Below are positions 18,407 through 27,214 of a stretch of DNA of 64,000 nt, one piece after another. Under the pieces are notes generated by a model. The model was not told where the DNA came from. It did no database searches and saw only the letters and a program-made list of their open reading frames with translations. Both the position numbers and the translations under genes were made by a program. Source of the stretch: JALYNX01 sp963749415 (GTDB taxonomy: Bacteria; Actinomycetota; Acidimicrobiia; Spongiisociales; ZC4RG35); assembly GCA_963749415.1 (NCBI GenBank), contig CAVVMG010000001.1:682001-746000 (forward strand), read 5' to 3'. The first letter of the stretch is position 1; each line of letters begins with the position of its first letter.

Positions 18407-19406
18407 GCACCCGCTCATAGGCGACGAGGTACTCGTCGACCATTCGCGCGACGTGGAACCGGCCCTCGACCGATGCCCGGACCTTGGCCCGATCCATCAC
18501 CGGGGCTTGGCCGACAGCCGCCAGGGCCTGCGCCAGGTCTTCGACGATGAACCCGCCTTCGCCCTCGACGATGATCTCGGGCATCGATCCTCGGCGGTAG
18601 GCGATCACCGGAGTCCCGCAAGCCATGGCTTCGACGACGCTGAAGCCGAACGGCTCATCGAAGCTGATCAGATGGAGCAGTGCTCTCGCCCCACCGAGGA
18701 CTTCGCCACGCCGCTCAGGGCCCACCGGTCCCAAGTAGGTGACCATCGCGTCGTCGAGGTGAGGCTCCACTTCGCGCTCGAAATACGCCTGGTCCTGGAT
18801 GATCCCTGCCATCACCAGAGGCAGCCCGGTGCGCTGCGCCACCTGGATGGCCTCTGCCGCACCCTTCTCGGGGTGGATCCGCCCGAAGAAGAGCAGATAG
18901 TCGCCTGCCGTCTCCACCAGTTCGAAGGCGGACATGTCGATCCCGTGGTGGATCGTCGCCAGGTAGTCGAGGCTGGGATGGCGGTCTGAATCGCTGATCG
19001 AGACGTAGTCCACCCGATCGTTGTACTGCTGGTACACCCGCACGATGCGTGGCGAGGAGAAACCGTGGATCGTGGTCAGGACCGGCGTCTCGACCAACCG
19101 GCTGTAGGTGAGTGGGAGGAAGTCGAAGCTGTTGTGGATGAGGTCGAACTCATCGGCCCGTTCGAAGGCGGCGGCGATGTGAAGACCTTCCTCGACCTTG
19201 GGATCCAGGGAGGGATCCTCGGAGTATCCCGTGGGAGCGGTGCCCACCAACCGAGCGCCGGTCACCGAGTCGGCGGTGGCGAAGAGGGTGACGTCCACAC
19301 CCTTCCCGACCAGCCCTTCGGTGAGCAAAGACACGAACTGCTCCCACGGCCCGTAATGGCGAGGGGGAACCCGCCACGAGATCGGAGCCAGGATCGCGAT
19401 CTTCAA
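18393..19406 (-). CDS. GT4-family glycosyltransferase
   Basis: 337 residues with a GT-B layout. The N-terminus KIAILAPISWRVPPRHYGPW carries the Gly-rich acceptor loop region. FFGRIHPEKGAAEAIQVAQR opens the donor domain, and the signature EPFGFSVVEAMACGTPVIA binds the nucleotide sugar (the E-x7-E motif). Its 3' end overlaps that of the GH130 gene by 14 bp in opposite orientation. The start is TTG with no ribosome binding site, so the exact start is less sure. It probably builds a glycan related to the GH130 cluster. Confidence 0.85.
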   Translation of the reverse strand: MKIAILAPISWRVPPRHYGPWEQFVSLLTEGLVGKGVDVTLFATADSVTGARLVGTAPTGYSEDPSLDPKVEEGLHIAAAFERADEFDLIHNSFDFLPLTYSRLVETPVLTTIHGFSSPRIVRVYQQYNDRVDYVSISDSDRHPSLDYLATIHHGIDMSAFELVETAGDYLLFFGRIHPEKGAAEAIQVAQRTGLPLVMAGIIQDQAYFEREVEPHLDDAMVTYLGPVGPERRGEVLGGARALLHLISFDEPFGFSVVEAMACGTPVIAYRRGSMPEIIVEGEGGFIVEDLAQALAAVGQAPVMDRAKVRASVEGRFHVARMVDEYLVAYERVLSSR

Positions 19407-19477
19407 CAGGCGGCCACAGGCATCGGTCGAGAGTAACCCCCGTCAGGCGATCCGAGCCGGGCGGGCAGTTATCATGT

Positions 19478-19577
19478 GTTGGACAACGGGAGCTCGGTGA
19501 GGACCGGGCTGAGAGGGGGTCTGCCAGACCCCGACCGGAAGAACCTGACCCGGATAATGCCGGCGTAGGGAGACACC
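19478..19577 (+). promoter_or_regulatory. TPP riboswitch (THI element)
   Basis: The conserved core is unmistakable: CTGAGAGG near 19509, then GAACCTGACCCGGATAATGC at 19541-19560 and CGGCGTAGGGA. It senses thiamine pyrophosphate and shuts down thiamine genes. It precedes thiB by about 36 bp. No separate terminator is evident; translational control through the AGGGAG ribosome binding site is the simpler mechanism. The ends are approximate. Confidence 0.95.
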
Positions 19578-19613
19578 CGCACCATCGCTCCCGGCGAACA
19601 AAGGGAGTGTGTG

Positions 19614-20648
19614 ATGCGAAGGGCCCTGCTCTTCATGATCCTGGCGTTACTGGTCGCGGCGTGCGGGGAAGAGCCTCCGGTCACGCCCGAGTCCTTGAGG
19701 CTCCTGGCACACGACTCATTTGCCGACGCAGTCACCTCCGAGACCTTCGCCGGATTCACCGCTTCCACCGGGACCGAGGTCGAGGTCATAGCCGGGGGCG
19801 ACGCCGGCGCCATGGTCAACCAGGCAATCCTGACCAAGGACAACCCCTTGGCCGATGTCATGTTTGGTGTCGACGACACATTTCTATCCCGGGCGCTGGA
19901 GGAGGAGATCTTCCGCGAGCACGACAGTCCCCTGCTCAGCGATGTGATCGGCGGGCTCCATCCCGGAACGACCATGGCGACGCCTATCGATTTCGGCGAC
20001 GTTTGCATCAACTACGACAAGGCGTGGTTCGAGGAGAGCAGTCTCGAAGTCCCCACCACCCTCGACCAGCTTCGAGACCCGGCGTACGCCGGCACCCTCA
20101 CCGTCGAGCACCCTGCCACCTCCTCTCCCGGGCTCGCCTTCATGCTGGCCACGATCATCGAATACGGAGAAGAGGGGTGGCTGGAGTTCTGGGCGGATCT
20201 CCGAACGGGCGGGGTCGAGGTGGTCCCCGATTGGGACACCGCCTATTACGCCGACTTCGTCCGCTATGGCGGCGACAGCGCGATGGTGGTGTCCTACGCC
20301 TCGTCGCCGCCAGCCGAGGTGGTATTCGCAGAGGAGCCGATCGACGAGGCTCCGACGGGTGTCGTCGAAGCCGGCTGCTACCGCCAGGTCGAATACGCCG
20401 GGATCCTCGACGGGACTCTCGTCCCCGAGGCTGCCGGCCGGCTGGTCGACTATCTGCTGTCGGTGGACTTCCAGGAGACCATCCCCCTGACCTGGTTCGT
20501 CTTCCCTGCAAATCAGAACGCGGAGTTGCCTCAGGTCTTCGTGGAGAACACAGTCATCCCGGAATCGCCAGAGCGCTTCACCCCGGACACCGTCGCCAGG
20601 AGTCGCGATGGCTGGATCGCCGAATGGGTCTCGGTGATGGAGGGCTGA
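19614..20648 (+). CDS. thiB: Thiamine ABC transporter substrate-binding lipoprotein
   Basis: 344 residues. The N-terminus is a lipoprotein signal with lipobox LLVAACG (cleavage before Cys about 16). The mature part is a periplasmic-binding fold of the ThiB type, with SLRLLAHDSF opening the domain and DTAYYADFVRYGGDSAMVVS typical of thiamine or iron-type binding proteins. It captures thiamine outside the membrane for ThiP/ThiQ. AAGGGAG six bases before the ATG at 19614 decides the start over the GTG one codon earlier. The TPP riboswitch controls it. The stop overlaps thiP (TGATG). Confidence 0.92.
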   Translation: MRRALLFMILALLVAACGEEPPVTPESLRLLAHDSFADAVTSETFAGFTASTGTEVEVIAGGDAGAMVNQAILTKDNPLADVMFGVDDTFLSRALEEEIFREHDSPLLSDVIGGLHPGTTMATPIDFGDVCINYDKAWFEESSLEVPTTLDQLRDPAYAGTLTVEHPATSSPGLAFMLATIIEYGEEGWLEFWADLRTGGVEVVPDWDTAYYADFVRYGGDSAMVVSYASSPPAEVVFAEEPIDEAPTGVVEAGCYRQVEYAGILDGTLVPEAAGRLVDYLLSVDFQETIPLTWFVFPANQNAELPQVFVENTVIPESPERFTPDTVARSRDGWIAEWVSVMEG

Positions 20649-22198
20649 TGAGCCGCATCCGCTGGGGATGGGTGCTGGTGGCCGCCATCCCCGCCCTGTT
20701 CATCGGGTACTTCTTCGTCTATCCCCTGCTGCGGATTCTGATCCTGGGTTTGTCGGAGTTGGAGATCAGGTCCACGGGGGTGGAAGCCCGCCTGTTCCAG
20801 GTCGGATGGTTCACGTTGTGGCAGGCGCTCGTGTCAACGGTCCTCACCCTGGTAGTAGCCGTCCCGATGACCTGGGCCGTGTCCAACTTCGACTTCCGGG
20901 GACGAAGGCTCGCCACCGCGCTGGTGACGGTCCCCTTCGTCCTGCCCACGGTGGTGGTAGGGACCGCCTTCGTTGCCCTGGGATGGCGTGACTCGATTTT
21001 CGCCATTCTCGCCGCCCACGTCTTCTTCAATCTCGCGGTGGTGGTGCGCACGGTGAGCGCTCTATGGAGCCGACTCGATCCCAACCTCCGCGATGCCGCC
21101 CGTGTCCTTGGCGCCGGGGAATGGAAGGCGTTTCGCAGCGTCACCCTGCCGCTGCTTCGACCCGCCATAGCCGCCGCGGCCTCGATCGTCTTCCTGTTCA
21201 CGTTCACATCATTCGGTGTCGTCCTGATCCTCGGGGGTTACGAGTTCGCAACCCTCGAGGTGGAGATCTATCGCCAGGCGGTCCAGCTCTTCGATCTTCC
21301 ACTCGCCGCATTGCTCGCCATTGCCCAACTCGTGGGCGTGACCGCCGCGCTGTACGCCTACACCCGGTTCCAGGAACGCCACTCGGCCTCGTGGGCGCTT
21401 CGGCCAGACGCCGACCTGCCCCACCCCCGGGGTAGGTCGAAATGGCTGGTTGCCGTGTCCGTGACGGTGACACTGGCCACCCTCGCCGTGCCGCTGGCGA
21501 TGATGTTCAGCAGATCGATCGGCTCCGATTCCTATACCGCGCTGTTCGAGTCGGACCGAGTGGTGGGCAATCCGGTGTCGGCCATGGGAAACAGCCTGCT
21601 ATTCGCCTTCGTGGCCATGCTGATCGCCACCGGGATCGGGCTGATGGCCGCGGCGTTGGTCTCCGAGCGGACCGGCCGACTCTCCCGCTGGTTCGACCTG
21701 ACTCTGATGCTGCCGCTGGGGACCTCCGCTGTGACCATCGGCTTCGGGTTCATCGTCGCCCTGGGCTGGCCGGTCGACCTCAGGGCCAGCTTCCTCTTGA
21801 TCCCCATCGCCCATGCCCTGGTAGCGATCCCCTTCGTGGTCCGATCCACTGTGCCCACCCTGCGCTCGATTCCGGACGAAGTGCGGGAATCCGCCGCCGT
21901 GCTCGGCGCCTCGCCTGGCCGGACCTGGCGCGAGATCGACCTGCCCATCGTGGCCCGGGCGGGCTTGGTCGGGGCGGCGTTCGCCTTTCTGGTCTCTCTC
22001 GGTGAGTTCGGCGCGACGTCATTCATCGCCCGTCCCAATACCACCACTGTCCCGGTGATGATCTATCGCCTCCTCTCACGGCCGGGTCCCGCCTCCTTCG
22101 GGATGGCGATGGCGCTCTCCGTGCTGCTCGCCGTGGCTACCGCCGCCGTGGTGATGTGGATCGACCGGGCGCGCGTCGGCGATCTGGGGACCTTCTGA
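20648..22198 (+). CDS. thiP: Thiamine ABC transporter permease, two fused domains
   Basis: 516 residues, about twelve membrane helices, with both permease halves in one chain as usual for ThiP. The two EAA loops that dock the ATPase are visible: AARVLGAGEWKAFRSVTLP in the first half and ESAAVLGASPGRTWREIDLP in the second. Translationally coupled on both sides: its ATG sits in the thiB stop and its stop overlaps the thiQ start (TGATG). No defects seen. Confidence 0.92.
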   Translation: MSRIRWGWVLVAAIPALFIGYFFVYPLLRILILGLSELEIRSTGVEARLFQVGWFTLWQALVSTVLTLVVAVPMTWAVSNFDFRGRRLATALVTVPFVLPTVVVGTAFVALGWRDSIFAILAAHVFFNLAVVVRTVSALWSRLDPNLRDAARVLGAGEWKAFRSVTLPLLRPAIAAAASIVFLFTFTSFGVVLILGGYEFATLEVEIYRQAVQLFDLPLAALLAIAQLVGVTAALYAYTRFQERHSASWALRPDADLPHPRGRSKWLVAVSVTVTLATLAVPLAMMFSRSIGSDSYTALFESDRVVGNPVSAMGNSLLFAFVAMLIATGIGLMAAALVSERTGRLSRWFDLTLMLPLGTSAVTIGFGFIVALGWPVDLRASFLLIPIAHALVAIPFVVRSTVPTLRSIPDEVRESAAVLGASPGRTWREIDLPIVARAGLVGAAFAFLVSLGEFGATSFIARPNTTTVPVMIYRLLSRPGPASFGMAMALSVLLAVATAAVVMWIDRARVGDLGTF

Positions 22199-22900
22199 TG
22201 CTCACCGTTGATGGGGTGACCGTTGAGTTGGACGGGTCGAGGATCGTCCATGATGTCGACCTGGAAGTGGCCGACGCCGAGATCGTCGCCGTCCTCGGGC
22301 CCTCGGGCTCGGGCAAGACGACGCTGCTCCGATCGGTTGCCGGGCTGGTCCCCCTTTCCTCTGGCGATGTGCGCTGGGACGGGGTGAGCGTGGTCGAGCG
22401 TACCGGTGCATCGCCGCGGCTTCGGCCTCATGTTCCAGGGGTTTGCCCTCTTCCCTCATCTCGATGTGGCGGGGAACGTCGGATTCGGCCTGCGCATGGC
22501 AGGAGCCAGCCGGGAGGTCATCGACGAGGAGGTCCGCTTGGCGCTCGATTGGGTGGGCCTCGCGGGGTTCGGGGATCGCAGGATCGAAGACCTGTCCGGA
22601 GGGGAGAGGCAACGGGTGGCGCTGGCGCGCACCCTGGCCACCAAGCCTCGTTTGGTGATGCTCGACGAGCCCATGGGGTCGCTGGATCGGAACCTGCGGG
22701 AGCGACTCGTTGAGGAAGTGCGGACTCTGCTCACAGACAGAGGGGTGACCGCATTGGTGGTGACCCACGACCGCGAGGAGGCGCAGCTGCTCGCCGATCG
22801 ACTGGCAGTTATGCGTGAGGGGACCGTGGTCCAGACCGGCACCCTGGAGGAGATTCTGCGCGACCCCGCCGACGCCTGGGTCGCCGAGTTCCTCGGTTAG
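22198..22900 (+). pseudogene. thiQ: Thiamine ABC transporter ATPase, frame broken by one extra base
   Basis: The first frame encodes MLTVDGVTVELDGSRIV and Walker A GPSGSGKTT, then loses sense after VVERT. The second frame resumes with HRRGFGLMFQGFALFPH (Q-loop) and holds the ABC signature LSGGERQRVALAR, Walker B RLVMLDEPMGSLD and the H-loop VTHD. Deleting one G at 22405-22406 restores a single ORF of about 233 residues. All ATPase motifs are intact apart from the shift, so an assembly error is quite possible. If real, thiamine uptake by this system would be lost unless another ATPase serves. Confidence 0.85.
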
Positions 22901-22916
22901 CCCCCGGCTTCGCGCT

Positions 22917-22956
22917 CGCTTCGCTCGCTGGCGAGCGGTCCCCCTGCTTCGGAGGG
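22917..22956. repeat. Intergenic hairpin repeat, copy 2
   Basis: Same element as 14428-14466, here with perfect CGCTCGC/GCGAGCG arms, placed right after thiQ. It probably ends the thi operon and the converging thioesterase gene. Confidence 0.55.
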
Positions 22957-22963
22957 GGACAAC

Positions 22964-23395
22964 TCAGTCGGCGCTCTGGAGTTGTCGCATGTGCGCGACG
23001 AAAGGCTCTGGAATGCGACGGGGGTGCCCCGCCAGGTCGGTGAATGCCGCCTCGACGGTGAGCCGGGCAACCTCTTCTTCACCCCGGTACATGGTCTGGC
23101 GCCATGTTGATCGGACCCGACCCGCATCTTCGATCCAGGTATGGATCGTCAGCTCCTCGCCATAGCGGGCGGCGGCGAGAAAGCGAGCGCGCAGCTCCAC
23201 GACCACCAGCTGCCATCCCTGTGACTTGAGGTAGTCGAGCCCCCATCCCATGTCGGTGAGGTATTCGATGCGGGCTGTCTCGAAGTACGAGAAGTAGTTG
23301 GTGTGATTGACGTGGTCGTAGGGATCGAGCTCGTAGAACCTGACCTTGACCGAGGTGGTGTGAATCTCCCGATCCGTGGGCAGCGGCGCCGCCAA
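22964..23395 (-). CDS. Acyl-CoA thioesterase, 4HBT/YbgC type
   Basis: 143 residues of hot-dog fold. The family active-site segment is ELDPYDHVNHTNYFSYFETA, with the Asp of YDHVNH as likely catalytic residue. It hydrolyses acyl-CoA thioesters. No ATG fits the start. The TTG at 23395 has AGAGGAGG five bases upstream, a strong site that decides it. The frame stays open far upstream by chance, antisense to the next gene. It diverges from the oxidoreductase gene over 45 bp. Confidence 0.88.
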   Translation of the reverse strand: MAAPLPTDREIHTTSVKVRFYELDPYDHVNHTNYFSYFETARIEYLTDMGWGLDYLKSQGWQLVVVELRARFLAAARYGEELTIHTWIEDAGRVRSTWRQTMYRGEEEVARLTVEAAFTDLAGHPRRIPEPFVAHMRQLQSAD

Positions 23396-23440
23396 TTCGC
23401 CCTCCTCTGGCGTGGGTGGGGCGAGGCTACCCTCGGCTCG

Positions 23441-24457
23441 ATGAAGGCCTGGCAGCTCACCGACACCAAAGGGACCGGGTCCTACCAGCTCGACGACGTC
23501 GAGGAGCCCAAGCCCGGACCGGGGGAGGTCAGGGTCAAGCTGGAGTACAGCGCCTTGAACCACCTCGACATTTGGCTCTCCAAGGGCATGCCGGCTCCCA
23601 AGCACCTCCCACACACCGGAGGCGCCGACGGGGCGGGGGTGGTCGATGCCGTCGGTGAGGGCACGGCGGGTTTCGAAATCGGCGACGAAATCATCGTCGA
23701 CCCATCGTTCTCCTGTGGCCGGTGTGCCGCCTGTCGCAATGACGACATCGTCTACTGCGAGTCCTTCCAGATCCTCGGCGAGCACCGGCCCGGCACGTTC
23801 ACCGAGAAGATCGTGATCCCGACCATCAACGCCATGCGCAAGCCGGGGGCGATGCCCTGGGACGTCGCCGGGTCGTTCGGCCTGGTCTCGGCGACTGCGC
23901 TCCGGATGCTGGAGCGGGCTCGCCTCCGGCGTGAGGAGACGATGTTGGTGGTCGGAGTCGGTGGCGGGGTCTCGGCCGCAGCCCTCCACCTGGCGCTGGC
24001 CATGGGCGCAATGGTCTTCGTGACCTCGCGCTCCCCGGAGAAGATCGCATGGGCCATCGAGCAGGGGGCGACGGAGGGATTCGCTTCGGACGGTGAATTC
24101 GGAGCCGAGATGTCCGCACAAGGGGGCGCCGACGTGGTCATCGACAATGTCGGCCCGGACACGATTCGGCAGTCGATGCGGGCCGCGAAACGGGGTGGAC
24201 GCATCGCCATCTGTGGCTCGACGAGCGGGCCGAAGGTGGAGTTGACGATCCCACACCTCTTCTTCCGCCAATTGGAGCTCATAGGTTCCTCCATGGGGAC
24301 CCACGCCCAGTTCGCGAGGGCCACGGAATGGATCGGCTCCGGCCGGGCACAATCCCCGGTGGGAAAGGTGTTCACATTCGATGAGCTTCCCCAGGCCCTC
24401 GACTTCCTCGATTCCGGGGAGCAGACGGGCAAGGTGGCCCTTCGCCACGCCGGCTGA
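23441..24457 (+). CDS. Zinc-type alcohol dehydrogenase/quinone oxidoreductase
   Basis: 338 residues of the MDR superfamily. GroES-like domain first (GEVRVKLEYSALNHLDIWLS), with four cysteines of the structural zinc site in SCGRCAACRNDDIVYC. The Rossmann domain follows with VVGVGGGVSAAALHLA. It oxidises or reduces an unknown alcohol, aldehyde or quinone with NAD(P)H. The start ATG begins the family-typical MKAWQL; a longer in-frame start would run into the thioesterase promoter. DUF2905 gene follows 2 bp after the stop. Confidence 0.85.
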   Translation: MKAWQLTDTKGTGSYQLDDVEEPKPGPGEVRVKLEYSALNHLDIWLSKGMPAPKHLPHTGGADGAGVVDAVGEGTAGFEIGDEIIVDPSFSCGRCAACRNDDIVYCESFQILGEHRPGTFTEKIVIPTINAMRKPGAMPWDVAGSFGLVSATALRMLERARLRREETMLVVGVGGGVSAAALHLALAMGAMVFVTSRSPEKIAWAIEQGATEGFASDGEFGAEMSAQGGADVVIDNVGPDTIRQSMRAAKRGGRIAICGSTSGPKVELTIPHLFFRQLELIGSSMGTHAQFARATEWIGSGRAQSPVGKVFTFDELPQALDFLDSGEQTGKVALRHAG

Positions 24458-24459
24458 GG

Positions 24460-24687
24460 ATGCGCCTATCCAACATCCTCATCGCCATCGGAGCCGGGCT
24501 ATTGCTGGTGGGAGTGCTGCTCCGCTTCTTCCCGGGCCTTTTCTCCTGGTTCGGGAACCTCCCTGGTGATATCCGCTACCAAGGCGAGAACACGACGGTA
24601 TTCATCCCGTTCACCTCGATGCTGGTGGTGAGTGTGGTCGCGACGGTGATCATCAACCTGGTCGCCAGGATGTCCCGGGGAGGCTGA
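24460..24687 (+). CDS. DUF2905 membrane protein
   Basis: 75 residues with two membrane helices (about 5-25 and 47-68) and the family hallmark WFGNLPGDIRYQGENTTVFI between them. The family is widespread in bacteria, with no known function. It starts two bases after the oxidoreductase stop and is likely in the same transcript. Complete length for the family. Confidence 0.88.
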   Translation: MRLSNILIAIGAGLLLVGVLLRFFPGLFSWFGNLPGDIRYQGENTTVFIPFTSMLVVSVVATVIINLVARMSRGG

Positions 24688-24689
24688 GC

Positions 24690-25325
24690 TCAGGTCTCGG
24701 CTAGTTCCTCGACCCGGCCCTTCACCATGATGAGGTCCGAAGCCTCGGGGCCGGCACCCTCGTCCTCGAGGGTCACCCAGATCGCCGGGTACTCGGCGAC
24801 ATCGACACCCGACCACAGGACCACCGGTCCCGGCTCCCCACGGAGATGGAAGGTTCCGATGCTCACGCCATCGTCTTCGCTCCACACCCAGCCCTCGTAA
24901 TAGCTGCCGGAAGGGGCGGGGGGCAGCCCATCGAGCTCGAGCCGGATGTACCAACCGGAGCCGGTCGGCTGCAAAGTGGCAAACCCTTCGGCAGTGGGCA
25001 TCAGCTCGGTGCCACTCATCGCGACCACGGTCTCCGGAGCCGGATCGTCGAATGCAGCGCCGACACCCACGATCAACAGCCCGAGCGCGGCGACCGCCCC
25101 CACCGCTCCGAGCCAGGCGCGGCCCCGATGTGGAGTCGCAGTCTTTGCAGCATCGTCGTCTCGTATCGCCGCCAACAGACCATCGACCACTCCGGTCGGA
25201 GGGACCTCCCAGGTCGCGGGATTGCCGAGGACCCCGCGGATCAGGTCGAGGTGCTCCCGGTCTTCGGGTGGCGTCCCCGACCCGGATGCCAGGTAGTGCG
25301 CGCGCGTATCTTCAGTAGATCCCAT
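24690..25325 (-). CDS. Anti-sigma factor, RskA-like
   Basis: 211 residues. The cytoplasmic N-terminal part (1-65) would bind the sigma factor, one membrane helix lies at about 69-91 (WLGAVGAVAALGLLIVGVG), and the extracytoplasmic C-terminal domain resembles the anti-sigma-K domain (YYEGWVWSEDDGVSIGTFHL). No HxxxCxxC zinc motif is present, as in the RskA class. The sigma factor gene lies 45 bp upstream on the same strand. Release of the sigma factor would follow proteolysis of this protein. Confidence 0.85.
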   Translation of the reverse strand: MGSTEDTRAHYLASGSGTPPEDREHLDLIRGVLGNPATWEVPPTGVVDGLLAAIRDDDAAKTATPHRGRAWLGAVGAVAALGLLIVGVGAAFDDPAPETVVAMSGTELMPTAEGFATLQPTGSGWYIRLELDGLPPAPSGSYYEGWVWSEDDGVSIGTFHLRGEPGPVVLWSGVDVAEYPAIWVTLEDEGAGPEASDLIMVKGRVEELAET

Positions 25326-25370
25326 TGCTCACATCCTGTACGCAGGCAACCCTGCTGCGGTTCGCGCGAG

Positions 25371-25889
25371 TCATGTCTCCTCCAGATGAGCGAGGAGTAT
25401 CAGAAGTCGCTGGTGGGCGCGATGCGAGCGGGACTTCACCGTGCCCACCGGGATCCCGAGCCGCTCGGCAATCTCGACATGGGTGTACCCGTCGAAATGG
25501 CTCAGCTTGACGACGAGACGCTCTTCATCGGGCAGTTTGTCAACCGCGCCCCGCACCTCGAACACCTCCCAAACCGTTTCCAGGCCGGGGGGCAGGGTGG
25601 CCACATCGAGGTCATCGCTCGGCACGGACCTCGACTGCTTTCTGTAGATGTCGATGGCCGTGCGCCTGGCGATCGCGTAGATCCAGGGGCCAAAGTCTCG
25701 TTCGGGGTCGTAGGTAGAAGCCGCACGCCAAGCCTTGATGAACGTCTGCTGGGTGGCGTCGGCCGCCAGCCCGTGGTCGGCGAGCACGCTCACCGAAAGG
25801 GCGAAGACCGGCCCGCCGTAACGTTCGTACACGGCTTTGACCGCCGACTCGTCTCCGACCCGGAAGCGCTCAAGAACCTCGCGGTCCAT
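25371..25889 (-). CDS. ECF sigma-70 factor, SigK-like
   Basis: 172 residues. Region 2 includes DATQQTFIKAWRAASTYDP and DFGPWIYAIARRTAIDIYRK; region 4 is the helix-turn-helix GYTHVEIAERLGIPVGTVKSRSHRAHQRL. Pairs with the anti-sigma gene just downstream. I start at the ATG at 25889; an in-frame ATG at 25946 would add 19 residues with no support. The divergent lipoprotein gene starts 75 bp away and may be a target, as SigK controls secreted antigens in mycobacteria, but no ECF promoter could be picked out by eye. Confidence 0.88.
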   Translation of the reverse strand: MDREVLERFRVGDESAVKAVYERYGGPVFALSVSVLADHGLAADATQQTFIKAWRAASTYDPERDFGPWIYAIARRTAIDIYRKQSRSVPSDDLDVATLPPGLETVWEVFEVRGAVDKLPDEERLVVKLSHFDGYTHVEIAERLGIPVGTVKSRSHRAHQRLLILLAHLEET

Positions 25890-25964
25890 CCCCGGATTCT
25901 GCCAGGTCGCGAACCGAGAGCGGCCCCGATGCGTATTGGGGGGCATCAGAACGAGGAGATCACG

Positions 25965-26507
25965 ATGAAACGAACCTTCGCATTGCTGACTGTCGCCCTC
26001 CTGACCCTCGGCGCCTGCGCCGATGACGGTGAAGGCGCTTCGACCACTGCCGGCGACGGTGGCGCGACAACCACCGCAGCGCCTGACGACGGCGCGAGCA
26101 CCACCGCCGCCGCCGGTGGTGAGGGGGTGTCCACCGCCGACACCGACCTGGGGACCGTGCTGGTCAACCCTGAGGGGTTCACGCTCTACGTGTTCCTCAA
26201 CGACACCGGTGGTGAGAGCACTTGCTACGACGACTGTGCCGCGACGTGGCCGGCGGTCCCGGCAGATGTCGCAATCGGGTCGGATCTCGACGCCGCGTTG
26301 TTCGGATCGGCGCCGAGGACCGACGGCACTGAGCAGCTCACCGTCAACGGACAGCCCCTCTACACCTACACCCCTGACGCCAATCCCGGTGACACCACCG
26401 GGCAGGGAGTGGGCGAGGTCTGGTTTGTGGTCGGCACCGATGGGGCGATGATCGGGGGCCCGGAGGCAGCAGCGACGGGTCGGGGGGACTACGACTACGG
26501 CGACTGA
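25965..26507 (+). CDS. Secreted lipoprotein with COG4315-type repeat domain
   Basis: 180 residues. Lipobox LTLGACA gives a lipid-anchored Cys near residue 18. A low-complexity linker of Thr, Ala and Gly follows (about 22-58). The domain holds LVNPEGFTLYVFLNDTGGES, then CYDDCAATWPAV and QPLYTYTPDANPGDTTGQG, typical of the predicted lipoproteins of COG4315. Function is unknown; some relatives occur near electron-transfer or sigma/anti-sigma genes, as here. ACGAGGAG before the ATG supports the start. Confidence 0.82.
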   Translation: MKRTFALLTVALLTLGACADDGEGASTTAGDGGATTTAAPDDGASTTAAAGGEGVSTADTDLGTVLVNPEGFTLYVFLNDTGGESTCYDDCAATWPAVPADVAIGSDLDAALFGSAPRTDGTEQLTVNGQPLYTYTPDANPGDTTGQGVGEVWFVVGTDGAMIGGPEAAATGRGDYDYGD

Positions 26508-26531
26508 GTAGTCCCTACCTGGACCCTGCAG

Positions 26532-26595
26532 GGGCGCTTTCGGGCCACAGCCGGAAGCGCCCTTGCCGGGCCTGAAACCGGGTTTCAAGCCCGGC
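26532..26595 (+). terminator. Two tandem hairpins after the lipoprotein gene
   Basis: The first has 12-bp arms at 26532-26543 and 26551-26562 with one G-T pair. The second, 26565-26595, is a near-perfect 31-nt palindrome with a central G (arms GCCGGGC, then TGAAACC). They lie between the lipoprotein stop and the next gene. Confidence 0.6.
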
Positions 26596-26640
26596 GACGC
26601 CGGGAACCGTCATGCGACACAACTCCGAGGAGGAGTCGCA

Positions 26641-27126
26641 ATGACGGATCATTCATCGACACACGAAGTCCACGAACGGCGAAGTACCGCCGGCCGCCGA
26701 GTGTTCAGCCCGGCTCAGGTGGTGTCAGGCATCATCGGGCTCGTACTGGTGATACTTGGTGGCGTGGCCCTGGCCCGACTCGGGTTCGACTCCCTGACCG
26801 GGGAGACGGCATCCGTGATGGGTCTCGATCACACCACTCTCATGGCCCTGATCGACATCGTTGCCGGGCTCTTGTTCCTGGGCGCTGCTGCGTCCTCAGG
26901 GGGCCGTAGCTCCCTGATCGGGCTCAGCCTGATCTCGGTCGCCTTCGGTGCGATAGTCGCCATCGAGCCGGACGCCTTCGATTCGGCACTTGGTGGCGGG
27001 CAAGACCTGGGTGTGCTCTATCTGATCCTCGGTCTGATCGGCCTCGTCGCAGCCATGGCCTTCCCGACGAAGGTCGTGGATCGAGTGGCTACCACTGAGG
27101 CGGCCGACGCCCGAGTGATCGAATAG
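26641..27126 (+). CDS. Four-helix membrane protein of unknown function
   Basis: 161 residues: a hydrophilic start, then four membrane helices (about 25-48, 62-82, 88-110, 122-142) with FSPAQVVSGIIGLVLVILGG at the first. Proteins of this general shape (DUF4383-like) are common in actinobacteria. GAGGAGG eight bases before the ATG at 26641 fixes the start; the frame is open upstream through the hairpins but cannot be coding there. No enzyme motif. Confidence 0.7.
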   Translation: MTDHSSTHEVHERRSTAGRRVFSPAQVVSGIIGLVLVILGGVALARLGFDSLTGETASVMGLDHTTLMALIDIVAGLLFLGAAASSGGRSSLIGLSLISVAFGAIVAIEPDAFDSALGGGQDLGVLYLILGLIGLVAAMAFPTKVVDRVATTEAADARVIE

Positions 27127-27214
27127 CCCGCGAACCAAAACGCCCTCCGGGGCGTATTGACGGATATCTGGGGTTCAGGGGCTGACACCAGTAAGCGACA
27201 GCATTGGAGGAACC

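Noticed and set aside
14859..22406. Programmed ribosomal frameshifting in the GT4 and ThiQ genes
   Set aside because: No slippery heptamer with downstream structure, and other family members are not frameshifted; an error or decay is simpler.
24846..25964. Long upstream extension of the COG4315 lipoprotein frame
   Set aside because: It would be antisense to the sigma and anti-sigma genes; the lipobox and ribosome binding site place the start at 25965.
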